Of a DNA stretch of 64,000 nt, positions 7,875 to 16,522 are shown one piece after another. The notes below the pieces were generated by a model. It was not told the DNA's origin. It did no database searches and was given only the letters and a program-made list of their open reading frames with translations. The translations under genes were made by a program, and so were the position numbers. This DNA is from Novosphingobium malaysiense (GTDB lineage: Bacteria; Pseudomonadota; Alphaproteobacteria; Sphingomonadales; Sphingomonadaceae): the NCBI RefSeq assembly GCF_000802225.1, contig NZ_JTDI01000005.1, forward strand, positions 395,274 to 459,273. The letters run 5' to 3'. Positions within the stretch are counted from its first letter, which is position 1. Every line of letters begins with the position of its first letter.

Positions 7875-9527
7875 ATGAGTGCGCGGGTTAGACTTTCCGA
7901 TCCTCTCCGGCGGAGTCCGGCGTTTCGCAGTCTTTGGGCTGCTGGCCTCTTGGCCAATCTCGGGCAGTTGATCCAGAACGTAGGCGCGGCGTGGGAAATG
8001 ACGCGTCTCACGGATTCGATCGAGATGGTGGCTCTCGTCCAGAGCGCGGGCATGCTTCCCATGATGCTGTTGACGCTCCCGTCCGGAGCCTTGGCGGACA
8101 TGGTGGACAAGCGAAAAGTGGCGCTTTTCGGTCTCTCATTTGCCTGTCTTTGCGCCGCATCGCTTACGATTGCGATCATCGCCGGGGTTGGCAGCCCGGC
8201 GCTGCTCCTTGGTTCTTGCGTTTTGATCGGAACAGGTGTTGCCCTGTATGCGCCGGCGATGCAGTCGTCGGTGCCAGAGCAGGTTGAGTCCGCGCACCTT
8301 CCCTCAGCGATTGCGCTCAACTCGATCAGTTACAACATTGCACGCAGTCTAGGGCCTGCGCTGGGCGGTCTCCTCCTCGCGGCATTTGGAGCCGCTGCGG
8401 CGTTCGGCAGCAATGCCCTGCTTTACCTACCGATGATCCTTGCTGCTGTTCTCTGGAAGCGGCCAGTCAAGCCCTCGCGGTTGCCGCCGGAGACAATGTG
8501 GCGGGCTGTGATTTCCGGCATGCGGTACGCGCTCCATTCACCCCCCATCCGTTCTTCCCTCGTCAGGACCTTTTGCGCCGGGTGTGCCGGTTCTTCGGTC
8601 ATGGCCCTGCTGCCGTTGGTGGCCAAGGATCTGCTGGGCGGTGAGTCCTTCATCTATGGTCTCTTGCTGGGCTCGTATGGCGTGGGCGCGATCATAGGCG
8701 CATTCTTTGTCGAGCGGGTGCGCTCCGGCCAGTCTACCGAGACCGCGATACGCGGTCTGCTCGCGGCAGCCGGCGTCGCGGTGGTCGTGCTGGCAACTTC
8801 GCGGCTGCTGTTCCTGAGCTGTTGCGCGCTCGCTGCGTTCGGTGCCGCTTGGATGCTGACCAATTCGTTGAGCAGTGTCTGCATACAACTTTCCGCGCCG
8901 CGTTGGGTCGCGGCGCGCGCTGTCAGCACTTACACGTGTTCAGTGACGGCAGGCATGACTCTCGGGGCGGCCTTCTGGGGAAAAGTCGCCAGCCATCTTG
9001 GCCTGCGGGAGGCACTGCTTTGTTCGGCATTCGCTATCGGTGTCTGCATTCTTATTGGTCTTGGGCTGCGGATGCCCGATGTCTTCGTGCCTGCGCAGGA
9101 TAGTCATAGTCCCTCTGACCTTCCCGAAATCGAGTTGGCCGTCACCGAGCGTTCCGGGCCCGTGGTGATCGAAATCGACTACCGGGTGGCCACGGACAAC
9201 GCGCGCAGCTTCTACAATGCGATGACAGCCGTTCGTTCGGCAAGAATGCGCAGTGGAGCCTTCGGCTGGTCGCTCGCGCGTCATCTTGCAGATCGGGAAT
9301 TGTGGACAGAGCGATACCACTGCCCGACCTGGGGCGATTATTTGCGGCAACGTAGCCGGCTGACGGAAGAAGATATCGTGGCGCAACAGAAGGTGGAGGG
9401 GTTCGTAATCGACGATGTCCCGGGCTTGCGCGTGCGCCGGATGCTTGAGCGTCCGTTGGGCTCGGTCCGGCAGGATGCCGAAACGCCGGACACAATGGAC
9501 GGCGAAGTCGCGTTGATCACGCCATAA
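7875..9527 (+). CDS. MFS transporter of the MFS_3 (EntS-like) group with C-terminal extension
   Basis: The 550-residue protein has about 12 hydrophobic segments in the first 410 residues. The N-terminus RSLWAAGLLANLGQLIQNVG and an ADMVDKRK loop are typical of MFS_3 exporters. After the last helix there is a soluble region of about 120 residues containing VVIEIDYRVATDNARSF and WTERYHCPTWGDYLRQ. Family members often carry such a domain, which resembles a dimeric alpha-beta barrel (antibiotic monooxygenase type). I saw no strong ribosome-binding site before the ATG at 7875. It probably exports a pathway compound or siderophore-like molecule; the direction and cargo are inference. Confidence 0.88.
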   Translation: MSARVRLSDPLRRSPAFRSLWAAGLLANLGQLIQNVGAAWEMTRLTDSIEMVALVQSAGMLPMMLLTLPSGALADMVDKRKVALFGLSFACLCAASLTIAIIAGVGSPALLLGSCVLIGTGVALYAPAMQSSVPEQVESAHLPSAIALNSISYNIARSLGPALGGLLLAAFGAAAAFGSNALLYLPMILAAVLWKRPVKPSRLPPETMWRAVISGMRYALHSPPIRSSLVRTFCAGCAGSSVMALLPLVAKDLLGGESFIYGLLLGSYGVGAIIGAFFVERVRSGQSTETAIRGLLAAAGVAVVVLATSRLLFLSCCALAAFGAAWMLTNSLSSVCIQLSAPRWVAARAVSTYTCSVTAGMTLGAAFWGKVASHLGLREALLCSAFAIGVCILIGLGLRMPDVFVPAQDSHSPSDLPEIELAVTERSGPVVIEIDYRVATDNARSFYNAMTAVRSARMRSGAFGWSLARHLADRELWTERYHCPTWGDYLRQRSRLTEEDIVAQQKVEGFVIDDVPGLRVRRMLERPLGSVRQDAETPDTMDGEVALITP

Positions 9528-9650
9528 GATGTAAGCGGTATGACCCTTTTCGGATACTATTGCAGCGCCTGTCTGCGTTGCACTTTCGTCAAGTGGGAAC
9601 ATTTTACAGGGATTACGTCACGACTTGCTGATTGAATGCTTGCTGGTTTG

Positions 9651-9677
9651 TTTAGTTTAAAAAAAAATTAAAGAAAT
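9651..9677. promoter_or_regulatory. AT-rich element upstream of the GMC oxidoreductase operon
   Basis: The stretch begins TTTAGTTTAAAAAAAAATTA and lies about 110-135 bases before the start at 9785. It is AT-rich like the other promoter-proximal elements but lacks a clear central palindrome. Confidence 0.35.
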
Positions 9678-9784
9678 GTGGCGAATGCGGTGCAGGCAAA
9701 TGCCGGAATGCAGGCTTCGGGCGCCAATGGGCGCAGGCTTGCACGGCGACGACGTCGAACAGGCTACTGGATCGGGAGTTGGGA

Positions 9785-11425
9785 ATGGGTGATGTTCTGG
9801 ATGCCGACTATGTCGTGGTTGGGGGCGGGTCGGCAGGTTGCGTTCTTGCCAACCGGCTCAGCGAAGACGGCCGTTCGAAGGTGATCCTGCTTGAGGCGGG
9901 CGGCGACGACCGGCTTCTGCACAATCCGCAACAGCTGATATCGAACATCATGATCACGGTGCCGATCGGCTATGCCAAGACCATCCAGGACCCCAGCGTC
10001 AACTGGATGTACAAGACAGAGCCGGATGCGGGCATCGGCGGCCGGTCAGTGACCTGGTCGAAAGGAAAGGTCCTTGGAGGCTCCTCGTCCATAAACGGGA
10101 TGCTATATGTGCGCGGTCAGCGCGAGGATTACGACGGATGGCGGGATGCGGGCTGCCCTGGATGGGGATGGGACGATGTGCTTCCCTATTTTCGCAAGTC
10201 GCAGAATCAGGAAGCCGGTGAGGATGAACTCAACGGCGTGGGCGGACCCTTGAACGTCTCGGAAAGCACGATGCGGCATCCGGTCGCCGAAGCAGTAGTC
10301 GAGGCCTGCCGCGCTGTGGGCCTGCCGGAACGCGACCTCAACGGGCCGGAGCAGGAAGGCGTATCCTGGTTTCAGCTCACGATTCGCAACGGGCGCCGCT
10401 GTTCCGCGTCGGTTGCCTATCTGCATCCGGCCATGCACCGGCCCAACCTGATGGTCATCTCAAACGCTCTGGCTTCGCGGATCATGTTCGAAGAAGGCCG
10501 GGCAGTAGGGGTGGAATACTGGCAAGGTAACGCTCGCAAGGTCATCAGGGCGAGAGCGGAGATAGTCCTGGCTGCAGGTTCGATCGCATCGCCCCAAATT
10601 CTCCAGCTTTCAGGTATCGGGCCCGGCTCCCTTCTTGCCGGTCAGGGCATCGACGTAATCTCCGACCAGCCCGGCATAGGAGAGAATCTACAGGACCATT
10701 ACGTTGTTGCGCAAAACTACCGTCTGCGTGCCGGGGTGCCGTCGATCAACGAGCTTACGCATGGCGTGCGGCTGTTGGGGCAGGGACTGGAGTATCTCGC
10801 TTCGCGGCGCGGGTTATTCGCCATGTCATCCTCTCATGTCGCCGCTTTCTGCAAGTCGAGCCCGGAGTTGGCGACGCCTGACATACAGTTCCACATCCTG
10901 CCAGCGACGTCCAAGCGCAGCATGAAGGATAACATGAAGCTTGAGCTTGACCGCGATCCCGGATTGACGATCGCGCCTTGCCAGCTTCGACCGGAATCGC
11001 GGGGATGGGTCCGCATCAAGTCACAGGACGTGCGCGATCATCCCGCGATCATGCCCAATTACCTTTCAGCCGAAACCGACCAGAAAGTGGTGGTGGAAGG
11101 ATTGAAGTGGGGGCGCCGGATCGCAAGCCAGTCCCCGCTAAAAGAGCTTGTCGATTTCGAAATGATGCCTGGCGATGCCATTAATACCGACGATGAACTG
11201 TTGGCCCATGCACGCCGCGCCGGAAATACCATCTATCATCCCGTTGGAACATGCGAGATGGGGCAGGGGCCGGACAAACCAGTCGATGCGGAACTGCGGG
11301 TTCGCGGGGTGTCCGGGCTCAGGGTGGTAGATGCCAGCATCATGCCTCGCATCGTTTCCGGCAATACCAATGCGCCGACGATCATGATCGCGGAGAAGGC
11401 CAGCGACATCATTCGGGCGGGATGA
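9785..11425 (+). CDS. GMC-family FAD oxidoreductase (choline/alcohol dehydrogenase-like)
   Basis: This 546-residue flavoprotein probably oxidises an alcohol using FAD. The FAD-binding motif VVVGGGSAGCVLANRL is at the N-terminus. Both GMC signatures are visible: GGSSSINGMLYVRG and GSIASPQILQLSGIGP. The catalytic His region is HPVGTCEMG, and the last motif is SGNTNAPTIMIAEKA. The ATG at 9785 has GGGAG six bases upstream; a TTG two codons earlier lacks spacing. It starts an operon with an EthD-like protein, a metallo-hydrolase and probably an MFS transporter. The substrate is unknown. Other GMC members oxidise choline, cyclic alcohols and polyethylene glycol. Confidence 0.92.
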   Translation: MGDVLDADYVVVGGGSAGCVLANRLSEDGRSKVILLEAGGDDRLLHNPQQLISNIMITVPIGYAKTIQDPSVNWMYKTEPDAGIGGRSVTWSKGKVLGGSSSINGMLYVRGQREDYDGWRDAGCPGWGWDDVLPYFRKSQNQEAGEDELNGVGGPLNVSESTMRHPVAEAVVEACRAVGLPERDLNGPEQEGVSWFQLTIRNGRRCSASVAYLHPAMHRPNLMVISNALASRIMFEEGRAVGVEYWQGNARKVIRARAEIVLAAGSIASPQILQLSGIGPGSLLAGQGIDVISDQPGIGENLQDHYVVAQNYRLRAGVPSINELTHGVRLLGQGLEYLASRRGLFAMSSSHVAAFCKSSPELATPDIQFHILPATSKRSMKDNMKLELDRDPGLTIAPCQLRPESRGWVRIKSQDVRDHPAIMPNYLSAETDQKVVVEGLKWGRRIASQSPLKELVDFEMMPGDAINTDDELLAHARRAGNTIYHPVGTCEMGQGPDKPVDAELRVRGVSGLRVVDASIMPRIVSGNTNAPTIMIAEKASDIIRAG

Positions 11426-11500
11426 TGCCACCATGCCCTGCTTTCGCCGGATTTACTCTTCCGGTGTGCCGGGGTTGGCAAGGAAATGGGAGAACGGAAG

Positions 11501-12157
11501 GTGGAGAAGGCAATATTCGCGTTCAAGCGACACCCATCGCGTGCGATGGCCGATTTCGAAGACTATTACGTCAACCGGCATGCGGCTCTTGGCCGCACCC
11601 TGTTGCGGTGTTCGTCAGGTTACAGGGTGAACATCACCCATGCTGAGAATGGGCCGGATGCCTATACCGAGCAGTGGCTTCACAAGGTGACAGATATTCT
11701 CGATCCGCTGACCGCGTATGGTTCGATGGAGGATTTCGAGATGGTCCTTGCCGACGACCGGGATCTGTTCGCAGGTTTCGAACTCTACGTCGTCGAACGC
11801 GAAGAGGAGGTCGTTCCGGGGATCGCACCGCCCTTCGTTCAGGGCGCGATGACACCGGGGGGCAAGACGATTTCGGCTTTCGCTGATGCAGTCGCACTCC
11901 CGCCAGTCCCGGCGGGAGCACGGAGGGTGATCGACAATCACGTATGCTGCAAGCTCGGGTTCACGGCTGCGGGCTTGATTGAGCGGAAAAGCTCGGAGGT
12001 CGCCGTGTTCCGCATGTGCTGGGCCGAGGATGGGGGCAGTATCGAAGGACCCGGTGCTGCCTTGGTCAACGAATACCGCCAGTTGGAAGAGCCAGCGCCG
12101 GGATGGCACCGGGTTTGCATCAGGGCTCCTGAATCGGATGCAGGAGCAGGGCAATGA
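11501..12157 (+). CDS. EthD domain-containing protein
   Basis: The roughly 218-residue protein has an EthD-like dimeric alpha-beta barrel start (AIFAFKRHPSRAMADFEDYY, then NRHAALGR). A second half with VDNHV-like spacing may be another barrel unit. I prefer GTG at 11501, with GGGAG eight bases before it; an ATG at 11486 in the same frame is possible. The stop overlaps the start of the next gene (ATGA), so the two are probably translationally coupled. EthD-like proteins accompany P450 or flavin systems in degradation clusters, and some catalyse reactions on hydrophobic ring compounds. The role here is unknown. Confidence 0.7.
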   Translation: MEKAIFAFKRHPSRAMADFEDYYVNRHAALGRTLLRCSSGYRVNITHAENGPDAYTEQWLHKVTDILDPLTAYGSMEDFEMVLADDRDLFAGFELYVVEREEEVVPGIAPPFVQGAMTPGGKTISAFADAVALPPVPAGARRVIDNHVCCKLGFTAAGLIERKSSEVAVFRMCWAEDGGSIEGPGAALVNEYRQLEEPAPGWHRVCIRAPESDAGAGQ

Positions 12158-13035
12158 CAAGTTTCTTTCGCAGCATCGGTCGGTTCGAGATTGGCAGGAT
12201 CGAAGAGGTCGTGGAGCCGCTGGCCACGCCGGAACGATGGTTCGGTCCGTTCGATCGTGCTGTGTTCGAGGCAGAATTGGCGCATTGTCCGGCCAATGCC
12301 TATGATTGGAAGACCGGCCAGTTGATGGCCAGCATTCACAGTTGGTTGCTTCGAGTCGATGGCAAGGTCATCCTAATCGATACGTGCTGCGGCAATGGCA
12401 AGAATCGCCCCGGCTGGCCGGGATTTCATCAGTTGAACTACCCCTACCTCGAGCGCTTGCATGCGGCTGGCGTTTCGCCGGAGGATGTGGACATCGTCCT
12501 GTGCACGCATCTGCACGTCGATCACGTCGGCTGGAATACGCGCCAGGAAGGCGGGCGCTGGGTTCCGACATTTCCCAATGCACGTTACTTGGTGGCGCGG
12601 CAGGAACTGGAAACGATGCTCGCACGCATTGCACGCCCGGAAACGCACCCCATAGAGCGGATGACCTGGAACGACAGCGTCTTGCCGATCGAGGAGGCCG
12701 GTCTCCTGGAGCTGACCGCTTCGTCCTGCGTGGTGCTGCCAGGACTGAGGCTGGAACCGGCGCATGGACATACACCGGGACACGTGGCGATACATCTGGA
12801 ATCGCGCGGAGAGCGCGCGGTGTTCAGCGGAGATGCCTTGCATTTTCCCGTGCAAGTGCCCCTGTGGCACTGGCCTGCCATTGTCGACAAGGATCCGGCA
12901 CAGGGCATAGCCACGCGCCGTGAGTTGTTGGAAAACTGTGCTGAAACAGGTGCATGGCTTCTTCCTGCGCATTTCTCCGCCCCGCATGGCGTGAAGATCT
13001 CGCGAAGGGATGACAGTTTCGCGATCATATGTTGA
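12154..13035 (+). CDS. Metallo-beta-lactamase-fold hydrolase
   Basis: The 293-residue enzyme has the metal motif THLHVDHVGW (HxHxDH) near residue 115. A further His lies in HGHTPGHVAIHL and an Asp in FSGDALHFP, so a two-metal site looks complete. The layout is close to lactonase-like members of the superfamily, so cleavage of a lactone or ester is a reasonable guess. It overlaps the EthD-like gene by four bases and is followed by an MFS transporter. No signal peptide is visible, so it should act in the cytoplasm. Other hydrolytic roles cannot be excluded. Confidence 0.88.
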   Translation: MTSFFRSIGRFEIGRIEEVVEPLATPERWFGPFDRAVFEAELAHCPANAYDWKTGQLMASIHSWLLRVDGKVILIDTCCGNGKNRPGWPGFHQLNYPYLERLHAAGVSPEDVDIVLCTHLHVDHVGWNTRQEGGRWVPTFPNARYLVARQELETMLARIARPETHPIERMTWNDSVLPIEEAGLLELTASSCVVLPGLRLEPAHGHTPGHVAIHLESRGERAVFSGDALHFPVQVPLWHWPAIVDKDPAQGIATRRELLENCAETGAWLLPAHFSAPHGVKISRRDDSFAIIC

Positions 13036-13108
13036 CTGCGGCTGTCCGGCTAGCATGGAGTACGGTCCGGTTTGCCAAGTGCCCGTCCGCATCCCGGTGC
13101 TGGACTGC

Positions 13109-13138
13109 ATAAATTTTATTTGAAATTAAGAAAAAATG
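13109..13138. promoter_or_regulatory. AT-rich operator-like motif upstream of the MFS gene
   Basis: The core TTTTATTTGAAATTAAG shares ATTTGAA and ATTAA with the palindrome at 468-485. It lies just before the MFS transporter start, suggesting that the gene has its own promoter as well as upstream read-through. Confidence 0.45.
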
Positions 13139-13171
13139 ATGTCAGGTGCCGATGGGAGGAGCCGTCGGGTC

Positions 13172-14527
13172 ATGAACAAGCATTCGCAGGTTTCCGCCAG
13201 GCAGGAGTGGCAACAGCACTGGACCCTGGTGGCGGCAACGTTTGCTGGCGTCTCTTTCCTTGCCGTCCAGACCGGATCACTCAGTTTCTTCATTGAGCCC
13301 CTGGGGCAGGAATTCGGCTGGAGCCGGACCTTCATCTCGCTGGGTTTCACGATCGCAATGCTGTTCACGGCCGCGATGTCACCGTTTTTCGGCATGTTGG
13401 TCGATCGGTTTGGATCTCGCAGAATTGCCCTGCCGGGCATCGTTCTGACCGCCCTCGCCATATCCGCCTTTTCGCTGACCGACGGCTCTTCGACGGGTTG
13501 GTTTGCCTTGTGGATCGGCTACGCACTCGTCTCGATCTCAGTCAAGCCAACTGTGTGGACGGCACCTGTCGCCAGTACATTTTCGAGTGCGCAAGGGCTG
13601 GCTCTGGGAGTGACGCTCTCCGGTATCGCGGGTGCGCATGTCCTGATAGGCCCTCTGGCGACCTGGCTCCTGGCCGGCTTTGGCTGGCGTTTGGCTTATG
13701 TCGCGCTTGGCCTGGGGTGGGGGGCGGTGACTTTTGCGCTGAGCTGGTTGTTTCTGTTCGATGCGCGCAACCAGCGCCGATCACACAAGGGCGCGGCTAA
13801 GAGATCAAGTGCGGAAAAAGGCGGGACGGATTTGCCTGGACTGACCATTGGGCAGGCATGGCGCAGTCGGGCTCTCTGGCAGATCGGCACATCGACCCTC
13901 ATCATCCTCGTGCTGACGTCGGGGTTTTCGATACACACTGTCCCGATTCTGCTCGATGCGGGCGTGAGCAGCGGTCAGGCGGCCGTTCTGTTCAGCCTGC
14001 TGGGCGGTTCGGCGTTTGCCGGACAGCTGGTGACGGGTGCGCTGCTTGATCGTTTTTCAGCCAATTGGGTAGGTGGAATTACGCTTGGTGCGACGGCCAT
14101 CTCGTTCTTCATGCTGATCGATGGCGTTCATACGCCTGCCCTGATCGCGTTGGCTGTAGTGGTGAACGGCTACACGCAGGGGACCAAGTTCCAGATTTGC
14201 AGCTATCTGACCGTGCGTCACGCAGGCATGCGAAACTACGGCTCGATTTATGGGCTGATGAACAGCCTGATCGCCCTGGGAGGGGCGATCGGACCGTTGT
14301 TGGCAGGCTATATTTTCGACAGCTTCGGCAGCTATGGCCCGTTCCTTGTCGGAGGTGGCGTTGGTTGCGCGATCTCCGGGGTGTTGATCTTCCTGCTCCC
14401 GCGCGCCGGCGGGTGGCAGCAGACCCAATTGCGCAGCGATAGTCCCCGGACAGAGCAACCACCGTTCCCTGCATCCTCGAAAGCCTGCGATCCTGAGCGT
14501 GCCGTCCAAGAGTGCCAGATGCCATGA
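13172..14527 (+). CDS. MFS transporter (monocarboxylate/oxalate-formate type)
   Basis: The 451-residue protein has about 12 hydrophobic segments. The layout includes FGMLVDRFGSRR between helices 2 and 3, a basic central loop near residues 205-220, and YGLMNSLIALGGAIGPLLAG in the second half. It resembles MFS carriers for organic acids. The ATG at 13172 is preceded by GGGAGGA at 11 bases; an in-frame ATG at 13136 lacks a good site. It may import or export an acidic intermediate made by the preceding operon. The assigned subfamily is moderate in certainty. Confidence 0.87.
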   Translation: MNKHSQVSARQEWQQHWTLVAATFAGVSFLAVQTGSLSFFIEPLGQEFGWSRTFISLGFTIAMLFTAAMSPFFGMLVDRFGSRRIALPGIVLTALAISAFSLTDGSSTGWFALWIGYALVSISVKPTVWTAPVASTFSSAQGLALGVTLSGIAGAHVLIGPLATWLLAGFGWRLAYVALGLGWGAVTFALSWLFLFDARNQRRSHKGAAKRSSAEKGGTDLPGLTIGQAWRSRALWQIGTSTLIILVLTSGFSIHTVPILLDAGVSSGQAAVLFSLLGGSAFAGQLVTGALLDRFSANWVGGITLGATAISFFMLIDGVHTPALIALAVVVNGYTQGTKFQICSYLTVRHAGMRNYGSIYGLMNSLIALGGAIGPLLAGYIFDSFGSYGPFLVGGGVGCAISGVLIFLLPRAGGWQQTQLRSDSPRTEQPPFPASSKACDPERAVQECQMP

Positions 14528-14574
14528 AGCCGGTCAGGCCCGGACAGTTCAGGCCGGCAGCGTTCGGTGGCGTA

Positions 14575-15189
14575 TCAGGCCGCCCCTCGATATCCAAGCG
14601 CATGAAGGATGAAGGCCCGAAGCTCGCTCGAGGTCGTTTCGAGGGTCTCGGGATTCTTCACGACGTGGAATGCGGCAGCTTCGGCAGCCTTGCCCATCAT
14701 GTCGACTGTGAGGCGAACATCCCGGATCGGCCGGAAATGTCCGGTTTCGATCCCTCGCAAAATGACGGCTTCGACTGCGCTGCTGATCCGCAACAAGGGC
14801 GCGCTCGCGGTCAGAGTTGCCGATTTCAGCGCCGGTCCGAACAGGGCGCAAAGGATCAGATGACGGTGCTCGGCATTGCCGAACCAAGTGACTATGGCAT
14901 GAAGTGCGCGAGCGAGCTGTGGTCCGGGATTCTCGGATGTGCCGCAGATCGCGACAACCTCATCGTAAAGAATTTGTGCCTGGGCCGCCGTCAATGCGGC
15001 CACAAGTGCAGGCTTGTCCTTCGCGTAGTTGTAGACAGTATTGCGGGCGATACCGGCTTCCGCGGCAATGTCTGCAAGCGTGATCGCCTCGTAGGGGCTT
15101 TTGGTCAGCAGCTTTTCCAGCCCCGCCGCCAAAGCGCTCCAGATCGCCCTGTTGTGCTCTTCGATATTTCCGGCGCGTATTCTCGGCAT
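14575..15189 (-). CDS. TetR-family transcriptional regulator
   Basis: The 204-residue protein has an N-terminal helix-turn-helix (AITLADIAAEAGIARNTVYN) followed by YAKDKPALVAAL, the usual TetR layout. The C-terminal region is a ligand-binding domain of unknown specificity. The ATG at 15189 is preceded on the minus strand by GGAG and a five-base spacer. A much longer open frame continues upstream to 16323 but runs antisense to the monooxygenase gene and is rejected. It is divergent from the flavin monooxygenase. Two palindromic sites lie between the start codons, so it very likely controls both directions. Confidence 0.92.
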   Translation of the reverse strand: MPRIRAGNIEEHNRAIWSALAAGLEKLLTKSPYEAITLADIAAEAGIARNTVYNYAKDKPALVAALTAAQAQILYDEVVAICGTSENPGPQLARALHAIVTWFGNAEHRHLILCALFGPALKSATLTASAPLLRISSAVEAVILRGIETGHFRPIRDVRLTVDMMGKAAEAAAFHVVKNPETLETTSSELRAFILHALGYRGAA

Positions 15190-15205
15190 GTTCACTCCGA
15201 TACAC

Positions 15206-15225
15206 TTTACGACGATGCGTCGCAA
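15206..15225. promoter_or_regulatory. TetR operator candidate, site 1
   Basis: TTTACGACGATGCGTCGCAA holds the inverted repeat CGAC-N5-GTCG centred at 15216. It lies 17 bases upstream of the TetR start. Site 2 is the same pattern on the opposite strand. Confidence 0.7.
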
Positions 15226-15232
15226 TGATATT

Positions 15233-15252
15233 TGGCGACTATGAGTCGTAAA
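15233..15252. promoter_or_regulatory. TetR operator candidate, site 2
   Basis: The repeat CGAC-N5-GTCG is centred at 15242, 26 bases from the centre of site 1. Its complement, reading TTTACGAC-N5-GTCGCCA, matches site 1 apart from the spacer and edge. It ends 15 bases before the preferred monooxygenase start at 15268. Confidence 0.7.
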
Positions 15253-15267
15253 AATGGGATTGAGCAG

Positions 15268-16476
15268 ATGGCTGACGGAAAGAGGGTTCTGATTGTGGGG
15301 TTCGGTCTCGCGGGAATGTCTGCGGCGATCAGCCTTCAAAAGGCGGGCTGGGAGCCGGTGATTGTCGAGCGGGCTCCGGGACGGCGCCGCGGCGGATATT
15401 TTGTCGGGTTCTTTCCTGAAGGGAAAAAGGCGGCCAAGGCATTGGGCGTCTTCGACAAGTTTCATTTCCGGACACCAAAAGGCACAGAAACCTGGGACAT
15501 CAGGCCGAATGGTGACCGGCTTTGGTCTCCTGGCTTTCTTGATCAGCCTGCTGATGAGGAGCAGGGGGGGATCGAGGGGGCGCTTCGCGGCGATCTTGAG
15601 GAAGGACTTTGGCAGGTGGCCAAGGATATCTGCACGGTGCGCTTCAATACCGTGCCTTGTGCCATCGATGAGCGCGGCGACGTGGTCAACGTGCGGCTTC
15701 GCGACATAGCTAACGGTGCGGAGACAACAGAGAGTTTCAATCTGGTGATTGGAGCGGATGGCGTGCGGTCGACTGTCCGGGATATCGTGTTCGGTCCGCG
15801 CGAGAAGTTTATCAAACCGGTGAACTCGATGATTTGTGCTTTCGAAATGGACGCGCCGATCCCGACGCTGGAAGCGCGCGACGGGATCATGATCTGCGAG
15901 GTCGACCGCGCCTTGTGGGTTTTCCCGCTGTCCGACAAACCCCCGACAGTCCTGCTCACGTGGCGCGTCGATGATGATGACAGCCAGTTTACGCGCAGAC
16001 CCATTGACGTCGTTCGGGAAGTTTACGGGGATTCTCCGCACAAGCGGATGCTGGGCGCAATCTTCGATCAGCTCGAACGCAAGGGTGAAGGGGAATATCT
16101 CTACGATTCGGTCAACAAGGTGCAGATGGATAGATGGCACAAGGGCCGCGTTGTCATGCTCGGTGACGCGGCCTGGTGTCTCACGCTCTATTCCGGAATG
16201 GGGGCGACCTCCGCGATGAAGGGGGCGGTGGAACTCGCCGACGCCATTGCGGCCAGCCCTGGCGATATCTTGCGCGCGCTGCGCGACTGGGAAGCCGGAA
16301 TGCGTCCTTTCATCCGGAAACACCGCATCATCACCATGATGAAGGCAGAGGTATTCGTTCCGTCATCCCGCTTGCGTTCGCGGCTGCGTCACCAACTGAT
16401 GCGAATGGGGACTCGTAGCCTGCTGAAAAGGCGGCGCAATGAGGCATGTTCGATCATGAGTTCTGAAGCCGCTTGA
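15268..16476 (+). CDS. FAD-dependent monooxygenase (aromatic hydroxylase type)
   Basis: This 402-residue enzyme should insert one oxygen atom into an aromatic or related substrate using FAD and NAD(P)H. The dinucleotide fold is VLIVGFGLAGMSAAISLQKA. The middle motif is GADGVRSTVRD, and the second FAD motif is VVMLGDAAWCLTLYSGMGAT. I prefer the ATG at 15268, because earlier starts in the frame (TTG 15232, ATG 15241) fall in the second palindromic operator. It is divergent from a TetR gene and followed after 46 bases by a CmcJ-type gene. Induction by ligand release of TetR is the simplest model. Confidence 0.9.
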   Translation: MADGKRVLIVGFGLAGMSAAISLQKAGWEPVIVERAPGRRRGGYFVGFFPEGKKAAKALGVFDKFHFRTPKGTETWDIRPNGDRLWSPGFLDQPADEEQGGIEGALRGDLEEGLWQVAKDICTVRFNTVPCAIDERGDVVNVRLRDIANGAETTESFNLVIGADGVRSTVRDIVFGPREKFIKPVNSMICAFEMDAPIPTLEARDGIMICEVDRALWVFPLSDKPPTVLLTWRVDDDDSQFTRRPIDVVREVYGDSPHKRMLGAIFDQLERKGEGEYLYDSVNKVQMDRWHKGRVVMLGDAAWCLTLYSGMGATSAMKGAVELADAIAASPGDILRALRDWEAGMRPFIRKHRIITMMKAEVFVPSSRLRSRLRHQLMRMGTRSLLKRRRNEACSIMSSEAA

Positions 16477-16522
16477 GGCGGTACCAATGGACGACCATCT
16501 GAAATCGCGGAGAGGAAAGATT

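Noticed and set aside
15190..16323. Long minus-strand reading frame continuing upstream of the TetR gene
   Set aside because: It is antisense to the flavin monooxygenase, whose motifs are clear. The TetR domain and a good ribosome-binding site begin at 15189.
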